NCBI GenBank assembly: GCA_017417385.1
Contig: JAFPZF010000032.1
Span: 21,537 to 85,536 of the forward strand
From: Bacteroidales bacterium
GTDB lineage: Bacteria; Bacteroidota; Bacteroidia; Bacteroidales; Marinilabiliaceae
DNA length: 64,000 bases
Direction of reading: 5' to 3'
Shown here one piece after another: positions 56,021 through 64,000 of this stretch (position 1 is its first letter; each line of letters begins with the position of its first letter). Under the pieces are notes generated by a model that searched no databases, was not told where the DNA came from, and worked only from the letters and a program-made list of their open reading frames with translations. The position numbers and the translations under genes are program-made.

Positions 56021-57484
56021 TCATTCGTTATGCTCCTTTCTCCGACCCACCTTCTCCTTCGCAAACTCCACCAGATACTCCCACGACTCGTCCTTGCTCT
56101 TCGCCGACCAGACTACAAGCCCCAACCCCGATATCGCCAACGGAACGATGTCCCACAATCCGCTCACCCCGAGCATCACCGCGACGACATACGGCACCCC
56201 AAAGCATACCGCCGGCTTATAGAACTCTCTCACGAGGTCTTTCACCTGCGCCGCAAATCCGTAATTGATGAACTTCCCAGTGTAATAGCAGTTGAATACG
56301 AACGCTATCACGGAATACAATGCCTGACCCATGACGACATACTTTATCGAACTCGTCATCGTGAACACGAGTACCAGTATCAAGAATCCTATGGGCTTCT
56401 TCATCAGCTCGAGCTTCAAGACGAGGTCCGTCCGCCCAGTCACGTAAAGTAGCTGTAGATTCATCAACGTCAGGTAGTCGAACACTATCAGGATGGCAAA
56501 ATACTTGATGAGATACGCACAGTCTATCCACTCCTCACCCCATAGCAGTCTCACTATGTCATACGAGTACAACGACAGCACGAAAAGCACGGGGAACAAG
56601 ATGTAATAGTAGAAGTTCAGAAACTTCTTGTAGAACCCGACGAGCTTGGCCTTGTCGTCCTGATACTGCACGAGCACTGCGAAACTGACCTTGCTGATGA
56701 CGCCATACAGCATGAGCCCCGACAGGTTCGGCAGCTCCTTGGCCTTGTCATAGAGCCCCAACTGGCTGGTGCTGTAATACTTGCCTGTCATGAGGGTGTA
56801 CAGGCTCCCGTATATCTTGTTTATTATGCTAGATGCCAAGTGTTTCGACCCATATCCCCATAGCGCACCAAACGACTCCCGTGTCACCCGACCTTTCACT
56901 GTGAAACCGTTCACGACCCAGAGCAGCACGCACGTCACTGCGCTCGCCGACAACGAACTGACTATGAGCGCCCATGGTCCGAACGACAGGTACGCCATTG
57001 TCACTCCGACTGCCGCACTGACTATTCCTGCCGCTATCGAGATCTTTGTCAAGACGTCAAACCTGAGCGCAACGGTCAATCGGGTGTTCTGCACTATGTT
57101 GAGCGACGAGATTATTATGCTTAGGAACGACAGTCGCGCATAATTGCACAGGTTCTCTATCCCATAATAGTCTTCTATGAGTGGCGCCGAGAAGAACAAT
57201 ATGACGTACGATGCAGTCGCGACCGCTACATTGAAGACGAACGCTGTTCTGTAGTCGTCGTCGCTCCTGTCTTTCTTCTGCATCAGCGCCTGCGAGAATC
57301 CGCTCTGCACGAAGACTTCGCATATCTGGACGAAGACTGTGATTATCGCGACGACGCCATAGTCCGCCGGCGTCAACAGTCTCGCCAGCACAAGCGTGAC
57401 AAAGAACGCCAACACTCTCCTGACTAGGGTGTCTATCAGCGTCCATAGCATCCCGCTCCGAGCCTTCTCCTTCAAGTCGCTCAC
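56021..57484 (-). CDS. Polysaccharide flippase (Wzx/MATE-like, lipopolysaccharide biosynthesis family)
   Basis: 487 residues with 12-14 membrane helices. The N-terminus LKEKARSGMLWTLIDTLVRRVLAFFVTLVLARLLTPADYG and FVQSGFSQALMQKKDRSDDD are typical of the WzxC-like branch of the oligosaccharide flippases, which move undecaprenyl-linked sugar units across the inner membrane. It is the third gene of a licD-GT2-flippase operon, 13 bases after the GT2 stop. No polymerase or further transferases are here, so the rest of the glycan pathway must lie elsewhere. Confidence 0.9.
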   Translation of the reverse strand: MSDLKEKARSGMLWTLIDTLVRRVLAFFVTLVLARLLTPADYGVVAIITVFVQICEVFVQSGFSQALMQKKDRSDDDYRTAFVFNVAVATASYVILFFSAPLIEDYYGIENLCNYARLSFLSIIISSLNIVQNTRLTVALRFDVLTKISIAAGIVSAAVGVTMAYLSFGPWALIVSSLSASAVTCVLLWVVNGFTVKGRVTRESFGALWGYGSKHLASSIINKIYGSLYTLMTGKYYSTSQLGLYDKAKELPNLSGLMLYGVISKVSFAVLVQYQDDKAKLVGFYKKFLNFYYYILFPVLFVLSLYSYDIVRLLWGEEWIDCAYLIKYFAILIVFDYLTLMNLQLLYVTGRTDLVLKLELMKKPIGFLILVLVFTMTSSIKYVVMGQALYSVIAFVFNCYYTGKFINYGFAAQVKDLVREFYKPAVCFGVPYVVAVMLGVSGLWDIVPLAISGLGLVVWSAKSKDESWEYLVEFAKEKVGRRKEHNE

Positions 57485-57497
57485 CTCTCGCCCTCCT

Positions 57498-58412
57498 CTA
57501 TTCTTTCCTCTTCGGATAATCGACCTTCGGAGAGAAGGTCAGGTACGCTGCATACGCCTTGATGGCTATCCCGAGATGTCTGAACTTCAGTCTTATCATG
57601 CACTGCACGAAGAGCTTGACGAAGTCGAGATGCGCTATGAGCATCCACCTCGCTCCGCCTGTCTTTCGCTTGTTGTATGCTGTGTTCCTGAGGTTGTAGT
57701 AGTAGAGTCGCTGCCTGTTCGGATTGGTTTCCTCGAGGAACACGTTGCTCCCGCCCTTCCGCTTGTGGACGACCTCACCGCCCGTCGTCATGTAGCACGC
57801 CTTCTCTTTCCTCAGTCTCCGTGTGTACTCTGTGTCGTCTCCCCAGATGAAGAACTCTCTATACGGTAGCCCGTATCTCTCTATGTTCCTGCATGGGATG
57901 TAGACTGAGACGAATGTGGCCTCCTTCACGGCTATCGCACCCTTCCTCAACTGCCCATACCAGCCGGCATAGCCATACTGGTTCCTCTCCAGGTCTATGG
58001 TCGGACTGTTGATGACTTCCCCCTCGCTGTTATACACGGGACTGCATAGGTATCCGAAGTCGCCCCCGAGGCTCTCCCCGAGGCTGTAGAGGCTCTTCAA
58101 TGTCCCGCCCGTGCACTCGACGTCGTCGTCCATGATCCACGTGTAGTCATATCCGTTCTCGACGGCATACTTCATCCCGGTGTAGAAGCCTCCGGCCCCG
58201 CCGACGTTCTCCTGATGGACGACACGTAGGTCGCTCCGCGTGTCGAGATACTCCCGTGTCCCGTCTGTCGACCCGTTGTTGACTACGAGTATGTCACACG
58301 TGCATCCCTCCTGTCTCTCTATCGACTGTATGCACTCCTTCAGCATCTCGAGTCTGTTATACGAGACGATGACGGCCAGCACTCCCCTCAGATGCTCTCT
58401 CTTCTCTTCCAT
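57498..58412 (-). CDS. GT2 glycosyltransferase, rhamnosyl/galactofuranosyl-transferase-like
   Basis: 304 residues. VLAVIVSYNRLEMLKECIQS, ILVVNNGSTDGTREYL and YTWIMDDDVECTGG (the DDD metal motif) define the GT-A fold; FIWGDDTEYTRRLRKE is the acceptor-side acidic motif of the GlfT2/WbbL-like branch. It is cytoplasmic and probably adds one sugar to a surface glycan. The start at 58412 lies 5 bases after the licD stop; a frame extending to 58532 would overlap licD and lacks family sequence. It is the middle gene of the licD-GT2-flippase operon. Confidence 0.9.
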   Translation of the reverse strand: MEEKREHLRGVLAVIVSYNRLEMLKECIQSIERQEGCTCDILVVNNGSTDGTREYLDTRSDLRVVHQENVGGAGGFYTGMKYAVENGYDYTWIMDDDVECTGGTLKSLYSLGESLGGDFGYLCSPVYNSEGEVINSPTIDLERNQYGYAGWYGQLRKGAIAVKEATFVSVYIPCRNIERYGLPYREFFIWGDDTEYTRRLRKEKACYMTTGGEVVHKRKGGSNVFLEETNPNRQRLYYYNLRNTAYNKRKTGGARWMLIAHLDFVKLFVQCMIRLKFRHLGIAIKAYAAYLTFSPKVDYPKRKE

Positions 58413-58416
58413 CTCT

Positions 58417-59331
58417 CTATCGTATGTATTCTGTATACGGCTTCTCGGCGTCAAAAACCATCCCGCTATGATAAGCCCCTCCCCTGACTGGCGTCCTCCA
58501 GTCTCCATACAGCTCTCCGAGATACTTCTCATAGTCTCTCGGCACTTTTATCTTGAAATACTCGAAGTCTATCTCCACTCCGTCGCCATACGTCTCCTCA
58601 TACAGCTTCCTCTTGGTCTTTAGCGGTGGCAACGATGTGTTCAGTATCTTCGTGGACCCGCTTCTGTAATACTTCATGCTGACCTTCCGATACGCCCCCT
58701 GCATTAGTCTCAGTATGGGCTTGATAACCGGCCTGAGCATCGCCCGCCCTATCCGAGCAGCAAGCCCCTCGCTCCTTCCCGGCCCCATCCCGTAATAGAA
58801 GTCCCTGAGTCTGTACATTCTTCCTTTCAGTATGAGCAATATCTTCCCCATCTTCTCCGTCTCCTTCTCCGACTCTGATATTCTGTCGATGGGGAATATG
58901 TCTACGAAGACTCCCTGGTTGAACGGGAACTTCTTCTCCAGGTCTCCTTTCAATATGGCTGTCGTCGCCGAGTTCCTGACCTGTATGTGGCAATGACATG
59001 CCGTCGGGTCTGTCCTGTAGTCCTGTAGGAAATATGGCTCCTTTAGCTCTTCCCTCGCTATCTCGGCAAATCTGTCATAGTCCTCCCTCTGCATCTCTAG
59101 GTCGATGTCGTCATCCCACGGGATGAATCCTCCGTGTCTCACCGCACCTAGCACTGTCCCCGACGACGCATACCACCTGATGCCATGACGCTCGCATATC
59201 TTCTCTATCTGCTTCAACAGGTCTATCTCCAGCGCCCACAATGTCTTCATCTCCGCCGTCACGAGATACCCCTCGCGCTCCTCAGCCTCGAAAAAACTTT
59301 CGGGTATGTCTGTCTCTATCGGTAAGTGCAT
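58417..59331 (-). CDS. LicD family phosphotransferase
   Basis: 304 residues. WYASSGTVLGAVRHGGFIPW followed by DDDIDLEMQREDYDRF (near 50-90) is the nucleotidyltransferase-like LicD core with its metal-binding Asp residues; FVDIFPIDRI and EKYLGELYGDWRTP are the later family blocks. LicD proteins move phosphorylcholine or similar phospho-groups from a CDP carrier to surface glycans. It leads the three-gene operon, with a -7 box at 59354-59361. No choline uptake or activation genes are present in the window, so the donor could be another alcohol. Confidence 0.92.
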   Translation of the reverse strand: MHLPIETDIPESFFEAEEREGYLVTAEMKTLWALEIDLLKQIEKICERHGIRWYASSGTVLGAVRHGGFIPWDDDIDLEMQREDYDRFAEIAREELKEPYFLQDYRTDPTACHCHIQVRNSATTAILKGDLEKKFPFNQGVFVDIFPIDRISESEKETEKMGKILLILKGRMYRLRDFYYGMGPGRSEGLAARIGRAMLRPVIKPILRLMQGAYRKVSMKYYRSGSTKILNTSLPPLKTKRKLYEETYGDGVEIDFEYFKIKVPRDYEKYLGELYGDWRTPVRGGAYHSGMVFDAEKPYTEYIR

Positions 59332-59353
59332 CTGTCTTCCTTTTTTCGTCTCC

Positions 59354-59361
59354 CAAAAGTA
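59354..59361 (-). promoter_or_regulatory. Candidate -7 box for the licD operon
   Basis: TACTTTTG on the minus strand fits TAnnTTTG, 22 bases before the ATG at 59331. Confidence 0.5.
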
Positions 59362-59406
59362 CTAATTTTGTTCGTAACTACCAATGTCACCTCTCCCGTA
59401 CCGGGG

Positions 59407-59661
59407 AGTTCTAGAAATTAGATTTTTTCACTTGTGCGATTAAGCGAATGCAGAACGAGCTTGCTCGTTATGCCGAGCGTGAGCACATGAGGCGAAGCCA
59501 AGGCGCACGAGGCGTTGAATACCGGAGTGTACTGGAGTACATGAGGATTTCAACGACCGAAGTGCAACATTCCGATTAAGCGAGTGCAATAGAGCTTGCT
59601 CTTATTGCCGAGCGTGAGGATTGTAGGCAGTGCCAACGCAGAAAAAGCAATTTCTAGAACT
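59407..59661. mobile_element. MITE-like 255-base element with 13-base terminal inverted repeats
   Basis: AGTTCTAGAAATT at 59407-59419 is mirrored exactly by AATTTCTAGAACT at 59649-59661. Inside are two direct repeats of about 45 bases (59438-59483 and 59574-59618), both starting GATTAAGCGA and ending GCCGAGCGTGAG, each with an inner GAGCTTGCTC palindrome. No coding frame is present. It sits between the licD promoter and the frdB terminator. No clear target duplication was seen, so it could also be a non-mobile structured repeat. Confidence 0.55.
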
Positions 59662-59674
59662 ACCTACAAAGAAA

Positions 59675-59710
59675 AGGGGTTAGGACCACACCCCTGTAGT
59701 CCCAACCCCT
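59675..59710 (-). terminator. Terminator after frdB
   Basis: AGGGGTT.AGGAC and GTCCC.AACCCCT pair with one bulge around a 12-base loop; on the minus strand the hairpin runs into TTTTCTTTG. It ends the frdCAB transcript 22 bases after the stop. Confidence 0.8.
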
Positions 59711-59731
59711 CTATCTCGCTTAGGTTGTATC

Positions 59732-60487
59732 CTAGTCCTTCAGCTTTGCCTTCAGGAACTCCCTGTTCAACCTTGCTATGTTAGCTATCGAGACGCCCTT
59801 CGGACACTCTGCCTCACACGCACCAGTGTTCGTGCAGTTGCCAAATCCGAGCTCGTCCATCTTCGCAACCATCGCCTTGGCCCTCTTTGCTGCCTCGACA
59901 CGTCCCTGTGGGAGCAATGCCAACTGGCTGACCTTGGCTGCTACGAAGAGCATAGCAGATCCGTTCTTGCAGGCTGCCGCACATGCACCACATCCGATGC
60001 ACGATGCTGCGTCCATCGCCTCGTCTGCGTCTGGCTTCGGGATAGGTATTGCATTAGCGTCCTGTGCCGCGCCAGTCCTGACAGAGATGTAACCACCTGC
60101 CTGGATGATCTTGTCGTACGCACGCCTGTCGACCATCAGGTCCCTGATGACTGGGAAGCCTGCCGAACGCCACGGCTCTATCGTGATCGTCTCACCGTCG
60201 CTGAACCTGCGCATGTGGAGCTGACACGTCGTGACCTGCGTGTCCTTTCCGTGCGGGTGACCGTTGATGTAGAGCGAACACATGCCACAGATGCCCTCTC
60301 GACAGTCATGGTCAAACACGATCGGCTCCTCGTGCTTGTTGACGAGCTGCTCGTTCAGGACGTCCAGCATCTCAAGGAACGAACTGTTGGTGGAGATGTT
60401 CTTCAGGTCGTACTCCTCGAAATGGCCCTTCTCTTTCGGACCCCTCTGACGCCATACCCTGACCTTTATATTGATAGTCTTATCCAT
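59732..60487 (-). CDS. frdB: Fumarate reductase/succinate dehydrogenase iron-sulfur subunit
   Basis: 251 residues. The [2Fe-2S] site is [19 protein letters not shown] (near 64-82) and the C-terminal ferredoxin part has [14 protein letters not shown] (near 149-162) and [15 protein letters not shown] (near 208-222), giving the [4Fe-4S] and [3Fe-4S] ligands. It passes electrons between the diheme membrane subunit and the flavoprotein. It is the last gene of frdC-frdA-frdB, 24 bases after frdA. In anaerobic Bacteroidales this complex works mainly as quinol:fumarate reductase. Confidence 0.96.
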   Translation of the reverse strand: MDKTINIKVRVWRQRGPKEKGHFEEYDLKNISTNSSFLEMLDVLNEQLVNKHEEPIVFDHDCREGICGMCSLYINGHPHGKDTQVTTCQLHMRRFSDGETITIEPWRSAGFPVIRDLMVDRRAYDKIIQAGGYISVRTGAAQDANAIPIPKPDADEAMDAASCIGCGACAAACKNGSAMLFVAAKVSQLALLPQGRVEAAKRAKAMVAKMDELGFGNCTNTGACEAECPKGVSIANIARLNREFLKAKLKD

Positions 60488-60511
60488 ATCGATCTTTCTC
60501 TGTGTTCTTGT

Positions 60512-62455
60512 TTAGTTCTTGTAGTTACGTGTCTTACGCTCTGTGAACTCGTAGTCCAACGGCTCCTTCAGCAACTCCGGATCCTGATCCTCGCCCATGT
60601 ACTTCCAGCATGCGACGTACGAGAACTTGTCGTCCTGACGGAGCGCCTCGCCCTCCTCGGTCTGATACTCGCTCCTGAAGTGGCCTCCACAGCTCTCCTC
60701 ACGGTTCAAGCCGTCGAGTGCCATTAGGTAACCGATGTCGATGAAGTCTGCAAGCCTCAACGCCTTCTCGAGCTCCGTGTTCAGGTCGTCTGCCTTGCCC
60801 GGGACATAGACGTTGCTCCAGAACTCCTTCTTGATCTCCTTCAACTTCTGCAGTGCCGTCGTCAAGCTCTCCTTCGTCCTCGCCATGCCGACATACTCCC
60901 ACATGATGTGACCGAGCTCCTTGTGGATGCTGTCGACGGTCCTCTTGCCCTGGATGCTCATGATCTTCGCGATCCTCTCCTTCACGCCCTTCTCGGCTGC
61001 CTCAAACTCTGGCGCGCTCGTCGGGATCCTCGGGACCTGAATCTGGTCTGCCAGGTAGTTCTGGATCGTGTAAGGGATGACGAAATATCCGTCTGCAAGA
61101 CCCTGCATCAACGCCGACGCACCGAGTCGGTTAGCTCCGTGATCCGAGAAGTTTGCCTCGCCCAGGCAGAAGAGGCCAGGGATCGACGTCTGAAGCTCGT
61201 AGTCTACCCAGATTCCTCCCATCGTGTAGTGGATCGCCGGGAAGATCATCATCGGGGTCTTATATGGGTTGTCGTTCGTTATCTTCTCATACATCTGGAA
61301 GAGGTTGCCGTAACGTGCCCTGACTGCATCCTCGCCAAGCCTCTGGATCGCATACTTGAAGTCAAGGAACACTGCAAGCCCGGTCTCGTTGACACCAAAG
61401 CCTGCATCACAACGCTCCTTAGCCGCACGGCTCGCAACGTCGCGTGGCACGAGGTTGCCAAACGCCGGATAACGCCTCTCGAGGTAGAAGTCCCTGTCCT
61501 CGTCCGGTATGTCCGTCGGCTTCTTCTTGCCTGCCCTGATGGCCTCTGCGTCCTCCTTCTTCTTCGGGACCCAGATGCGTCCGTCGTTACGAAGAGACTC
61601 AGACATAAGCGTCAACTTCGACTGAATGTCGCCATGAACTGGTATACACGTCGGGTGAATCTGTGCGTAGCACGGATTTGCAAAGTATGCGCCCTTCCTG
61701 TAGATCTGCATAGCCGCCGAGCCGTTCGAGCCCATGGCGTTCGTCGAGAGGAAGTATGTGTTGCCATATCCTCCCGTCGCTATGACGACTGCATGGCCGA
61801 AGTAACGCTCTATCTCGCCCGTGACAAGGTTCCTGACGATGATGCCCCTAGCCCTGCCGTCGATGATGACGACGTCAAGCATCTCATGCCTGCTGTACAT
61901 CTTGACCGAGCCGTTGTGGATCTCCTTGCTGAGTGCCGAGTATGCACCGAGGAGCAACTGCTGACCGGTCTGGCCCTTTGCGTAGAACGTACGGCTTACC
62001 TGCGCTCCACCAAACGAACGGTTCGCCAGGAGTCCACCGTACTCACGTGCAAACGGGACTCCCTGCGCGACGCACTGGTCGATGATGTTGTTCGACACCT
62101 CCGCCAGACGATAGACGTTCGCCTCTCTCGCCCTGTAGTCGCCACCCTTGATGGTGTCGTAATACAGACGATAGACTGAGTCACCGTCGTTCTGGTAGTT
62201 CTTCGCCGCATTGATACCACCCTGCGCTGCAATTGAGTGTGCACGCCTAGGCGAATCCTGGATGCAGAAGTTCAATACGTTGAAACCCATCTCGCCAAGC
62301 GACGCCGCTGCCGACGCTCCTGCAAGTCCCGTTCCGACGACGATGATGTCAAGCTTGCGCTTGTTTGCAGGGTTGACAAGCTTCTGATGTGCCTTGTAGT
62401 TGGTCCACTTCTCTGCCAACGGACCCTGCGGTATCTTGGAATCTATAGTTGTCAT
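60512..62455 (-). CDS. frdA: Fumarate reductase/succinate dehydrogenase flavoprotein subunit
   Basis: 647 residues, the length of the non-E. coli (B-type) flavoproteins. [21 protein letters not shown] is the FAD dinucleotide fold (one residue trimmed here: [19 protein letters not shown]); [18 protein letters not shown] holds the His that binds FAD covalently; [10 protein letters not shown] and [19 protein letters not shown] are active-site and C-terminal blocks. It reduces fumarate to succinate, a main fermentation end product of this group. It lies between frdC (35 bases upstream) and frdB (24 bases downstream). Confidence 0.97.
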   Translation of the reverse strand: MTTIDSKIPQGPLAEKWTNYKAHQKLVNPANKRKLDIIVVGTGLAGASAAASLGEMGFNVLNFCIQDSPRRAHSIAAQGGINAAKNYQNDGDSVYRLYYDTIKGGDYRAREANVYRLAEVSNNIIDQCVAQGVPFAREYGGLLANRSFGGAQVSRTFYAKGQTGQQLLLGAYSALSKEIHNGSVKMYSRHEMLDVVIIDGRARGIIVRNLVTGEIERYFGHAVVIATGGYGNTYFLSTNAMGSNGSAAMQIYRKGAYFANPCYAQIHPTCIPVHGDIQSKLTLMSESLRNDGRIWVPKKKEDAEAIRAGKKKPTDIPDEDRDFYLERRYPAFGNLVPRDVASRAAKERCDAGFGVNETGLAVFLDFKYAIQRLGEDAVRARYGNLFQMYEKITNDNPYKTPMMIFPAIHYTMGGIWVDYELQTSIPGLFCLGEANFSDHGANRLGASALMQGLADGYFVIPYTIQNYLADQIQVPRIPTSAPEFEAAEKGVKERIAKIMSIQGKRTVDSIHKELGHIMWEYVGMARTKESLTTALQKLKEIKKEFWSNVYVPGKADDLNTELEKALRLADFIDIGYLMALDGLNREESCGGHFRSEYQTEEGEALRQDDKFSYVACWKYMGEDQDPELLKEPLDYEFTERKTRNYKN

Positions 62456-62490
62456 TTCTCTATTCGCAATGATAATCGTAAAAACTGTGA

Positions 62491-63384
62491 TTAGTTCTGC
62501 GCCTCACCTCCCTGGCATGGCTTCTCGCACTTCGTGCTGTCACCTGCGCAGCATGGCTTCTTGTCGCATCCCTGCTTCTGCGCCTCGCAACCCTCATGCT
62601 TGCCGCACTCTGGCTTCTGTCCACATGCCGGTGCTCCTGGCATCGGTGACATGAAACCATGATGATGATGCTCCATCTCCAACTTCTGCGTCGCACATTC
62701 CACTGTGTCACATACCGGCGCTACGCCCGTTGCGTATCCCAATACGACAATCGCAAAGCCTGCACATACTATCGTCGAGAACCAGTTCGCTACGCACTTC
62801 CAACGATCAAGCCATATCTGATTGTTCCATCCTATCGACTGGAACATGCTCCAGAATCCATGCGTCAGGTGGAACCACAATGCTACCAGCCATACTACGT
62901 ATACTGCTGCTACCCACCACTGCCCAAAGTAGAACTTCAACCATGCGCCGCCATCCGTCGCAAGGAACGTGTGCTCCGTCCCCGTCAACTCTGCAAACAT
63001 CATCTTGTGCCAGAACTGGCTCAAGTGCAATACAAGACCCAACGCTACGATGATGCCCAGAACCAACATGTTCTGTGACGCCCACTCGACTGCTGCCGGC
63101 TTGTCTACTACCGCATATCGGTCATTGCCACGCGCCTTCCTGTTCTGTAGCGTCAGGATGAACGCATACACTATGTGGCAGAAAAATCCCAACGCAAGAA
63201 CTGCCGTTCCTGCCAAGGCATACCAGTTTGTGCCGAGAAACCCGCACACCGCATTGTAGGCGGAAGCCGAAAAGACCGCCACCAAGTTCATGCTCATGTG
63301 GAAGAGAAGGAACAGCACCAGGAACATGCCCGTGATGCTCATGATCAACTTCCTCCCAATGGACGATTTGAAGATTGAACTCAT
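62491..63384 (-). CDS. frdC: Fumarate reductase diheme cytochrome b subunit with Cys/His-rich tail
   Basis: 297 residues. Five membrane helices with His29, His70, His120/126 and His172/175 give the four axial ligands of a Wolinella-type diheme cytochrome b subunit, which takes electrons from menaquinol. The family normally stops near residue 220-235. Here about 70 extra residues follow (from 224): a hydrophilic tail with ten Cys, an EHHHHGF cluster and repeated CGxKxEC/GC/PCC spacing, resembling a metal-binding tail. The frame reads cleanly to its stop 35 bases before frdA, and codon use does not change, so it does not look like an error. First gene of frdCAB. Confidence 0.92.
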   Translation of the reverse strand: MSSIFKSSIGRKLIMSITGMFLVLFLLFHMSMNLVAVFSASAYNAVCGFLGTNWYALAGTAVLALGFFCHIVYAFILTLQNRKARGNDRYAVVDKPAAVEWASQNMLVLGIIVALGLVLHLSQFWHKMMFAELTGTEHTFLATDGGAWLKFYFGQWWVAAVYVVWLVALWFHLTHGFWSMFQSIGWNNQIWLDRWKCVANWFSTIVCAGFAIVVLGYATGVAPVCDTVECATQKLEMEHHHHGFMSPMPGAPACGQKPECGKHEGCEAQKQGCDKKPCCAGDSTKCEKPCQGGEAQN

Positions 63385-63498
63385 AAAGGTTTTGATAGTT
63401 ATTATTAGTTTTTGCTTTGTTTCCAGAGCCGACGCCCGACTGCCGCTACTTCGACCTCACAGCCAAAGCCCTCCTCAGACACCCCTCTTTTATACACG

Positions 63499-63506
63499 CA
63501 AATTTA
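63499..63506 (-). promoter_or_regulatory. Candidate -7 box for frdCAB
   Basis: TAAATTTG on the minus strand fits TAnnTTTG; a TTTTG at 63522-63526 could be the -33 element though spacing is short. The leader would be about 108 bases. Confidence 0.4.
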
Positions 63507-63636
63507 ATCTTTGGTTTCCATCAAAACGACTTTATTAAAGAAAAGTTTCCCTATTTAGAAAGGTTTTAATTTCTTCCCCCTTTTTATCGTTCGTCTTCTA
63601 TCCGTTTTTGCTCTTTCCGTTTTCGGATGCTCCTTT

Positions 63637-63660
63637 TATATTTGACGCGCGTCAAATATA
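63637..63660. promoter_or_regulatory. Perfect 24-base palindrome, possible CRP/FNR-type operator
   Basis: The half-site TATATTTGACGC is followed by its exact reverse complement. The core TTGAC-N4-GTCAA has the spacing of CRP/FNR-family sites (TTGAT-N4-ATCAA). It lies about 250 bases upstream of frdC and about 130 upstream of the proposed -7 box. Confidence 0.45.
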
Positions 63661-63707
63661 CTCGACTCTGTTACCCTCCGCCCTATGCACCCGCCTCTCT
63701 CCCCGAC

Positions 63708-63749
63708 AAAAAAGACCGCCCTTCCCAGCTCGCGCCAGAAAGGACGATC
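63708..63749 (-). terminator. Terminator of the leftmost end of the upstream minus-strand gene
   Basis: On the minus strand GATCGTCCTTTCT pairs with GGGAAGGGCGGTC (four G-U pairs) and is followed by TTTTTT. It closes the region holding the orphan tail at 63774-63878. Confidence 0.65.
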
Positions 63750-63773
63750 TCTTTTCTCCTGTATTCTCTTCTC

Positions 63774-63878
63774 CTACTTCACTATCTCTATCTTTCCATT
63801 GTGGACGTATATGCCCTTCTGCCTCGGCCTGCCTTCCAGCGTCCTTCCGCTCAGGTCATACTCCGAGTTTTCCCGCAC
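63774..63878 (-). pseudogene. Orphan C-terminal sorting-tail fragment
   Basis: This 34-residue frame contains DLSGRTLEGRPRQKGIYV and ends in NGKIEIVK, the same layout as the tails of the giant LamG protein, the S8 protease and the pectate lyase. Upstream in the same frame there is a TAA six bases before the first codon, and another gene occupies the next frame, so nothing remains of the body. It is most simply the stump of a lost secreted-protein gene; a frameshift joining it to the 63886-64000 frame is the alternative, but that frame has its own stop. Confidence 0.5.
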
Positions 63879-63885
63879 TTTTTAC

Positions 63886-64000
63886 CTAGAATTCCTGGTT
63901 GACGGTTTTAGGCTTAGCTGGGCGACCGACTTTTGGTGTCGCAGATTTCTTTCTTGACACGTACTGAGGGGCGCAGTTCTCCGGTATTTCTATGCCAAAC
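63886..64000 (-). CDS. C-terminal end of an unidentified gene (runs off the window)
   Basis: The minus strand is open from base 64000 to a TAG at 63886-63888, giving 37 residues that include IPENCAPQYVSRKK and end KVGRPAKPKTVNQEF. The basic KVGRPAKPK stretch is AT-hook-like. The 5' part is outside the window, so the family cannot be named. The stop lies 8 bases before the orphan sorting-tail frame, in a different frame. Confidence 0.5.
   Translation of the reverse strand, partial: FGIEIPENCAPQYVSRKKSATPKVGRPAKPKTVNQEF

Noticed and set aside
60908..62179. 423-codon plus-strand frame opposite frdA
   Set aside because: Shadow of frdA, with no family signature.

Overview
The window looks like a chromosomal piece of a Bacteroidales bacterium (Prevotella/Bacteroides-like; genus not resolvable by eye). 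Evidence: a SusC/SusD pair, fumarate reductase genes in the order frdC-frdA-frdB, an anaerobic sulfatase-maturing enzyme, AAA-ATPase-like/DUF1703 and DUF1016 genes, short C-terminal tails of the DLSGR...GIYI..GK type, and many start-proximal -7 boxes fitting TAnnTTTG, the promoter signature of Bacteroidota. Most genes are GC-rich with C-ending codons; three genes (5644-6909, 46684-47118, 47234-47767) are clearly AT-richer. No integrase, transposase, phage gene or CRISPR array was seen.

Layout. 1-4.1 kb: end of a GH57 amylase gene and a glycogen phosphorylase gene (glucan storage). 4.4-6.9 kb: Ser/Thr transporter and a DUF1016 nuclease gene. 7.5-18 kb: a gene for a giant (about 3220 aa) secreted LamG protein and a lipoprotein gene sharing one of its domains. 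18-24.8 kb (minus): soluble hybrid histidine kinase, LD-carboxypeptidase, anSME and CstA in one tight operon. 25-28 kb (minus): atpD-atpC alone, a polyprenyl synthase and tRNA-Pro(CGG); then a promoter-terminator unit that looks like a small RNA. 28.4-32 kb: a three-repeat exported protein with a FabZ-like protein lacking the catalytic Glu, and a GH105-propeller fusion. 32-37.3 kb: AAA/DUF1703, subtilisin-like protease, Fsr-type efflux pump.

37.3-46.3 kb (minus): thiSEG, then an operon of a membrane-anchored propeller protein, TWO tandem DnaG primases joined by a TAATG overlap, and a GT2 glycosyltransferase. 46.7-47.9 kb: AT-rich small exported proteins. 48-56 kb (minus): a small pectin utilisation locus (PL1 lyase, SusC, SusD). 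56-59.3 kb (minus): LicD, GT2 and flippase for a surface glycan. 59.7-63.4 kb (minus): frdCAB, with a Cys/His-rich tail on FrdC. The right edge holds an orphan C-terminal sorting tail and the end of an unidentified gene.

The strongest candidate for something undescribed is the coupled pair of diverged primases at 40253-43626: one copy keeps the canonical zinc-finger motif but lacks the helicase-binding domain; the other keeps the canonical Toprim motif and the helicase-binding region but has lost the conserved finger motif. Other good leads are the FrdC tail, a ThiS ending in GGMI instead of GG, the small RNA at about 28.2 kb, and two families of non-coding repeats.
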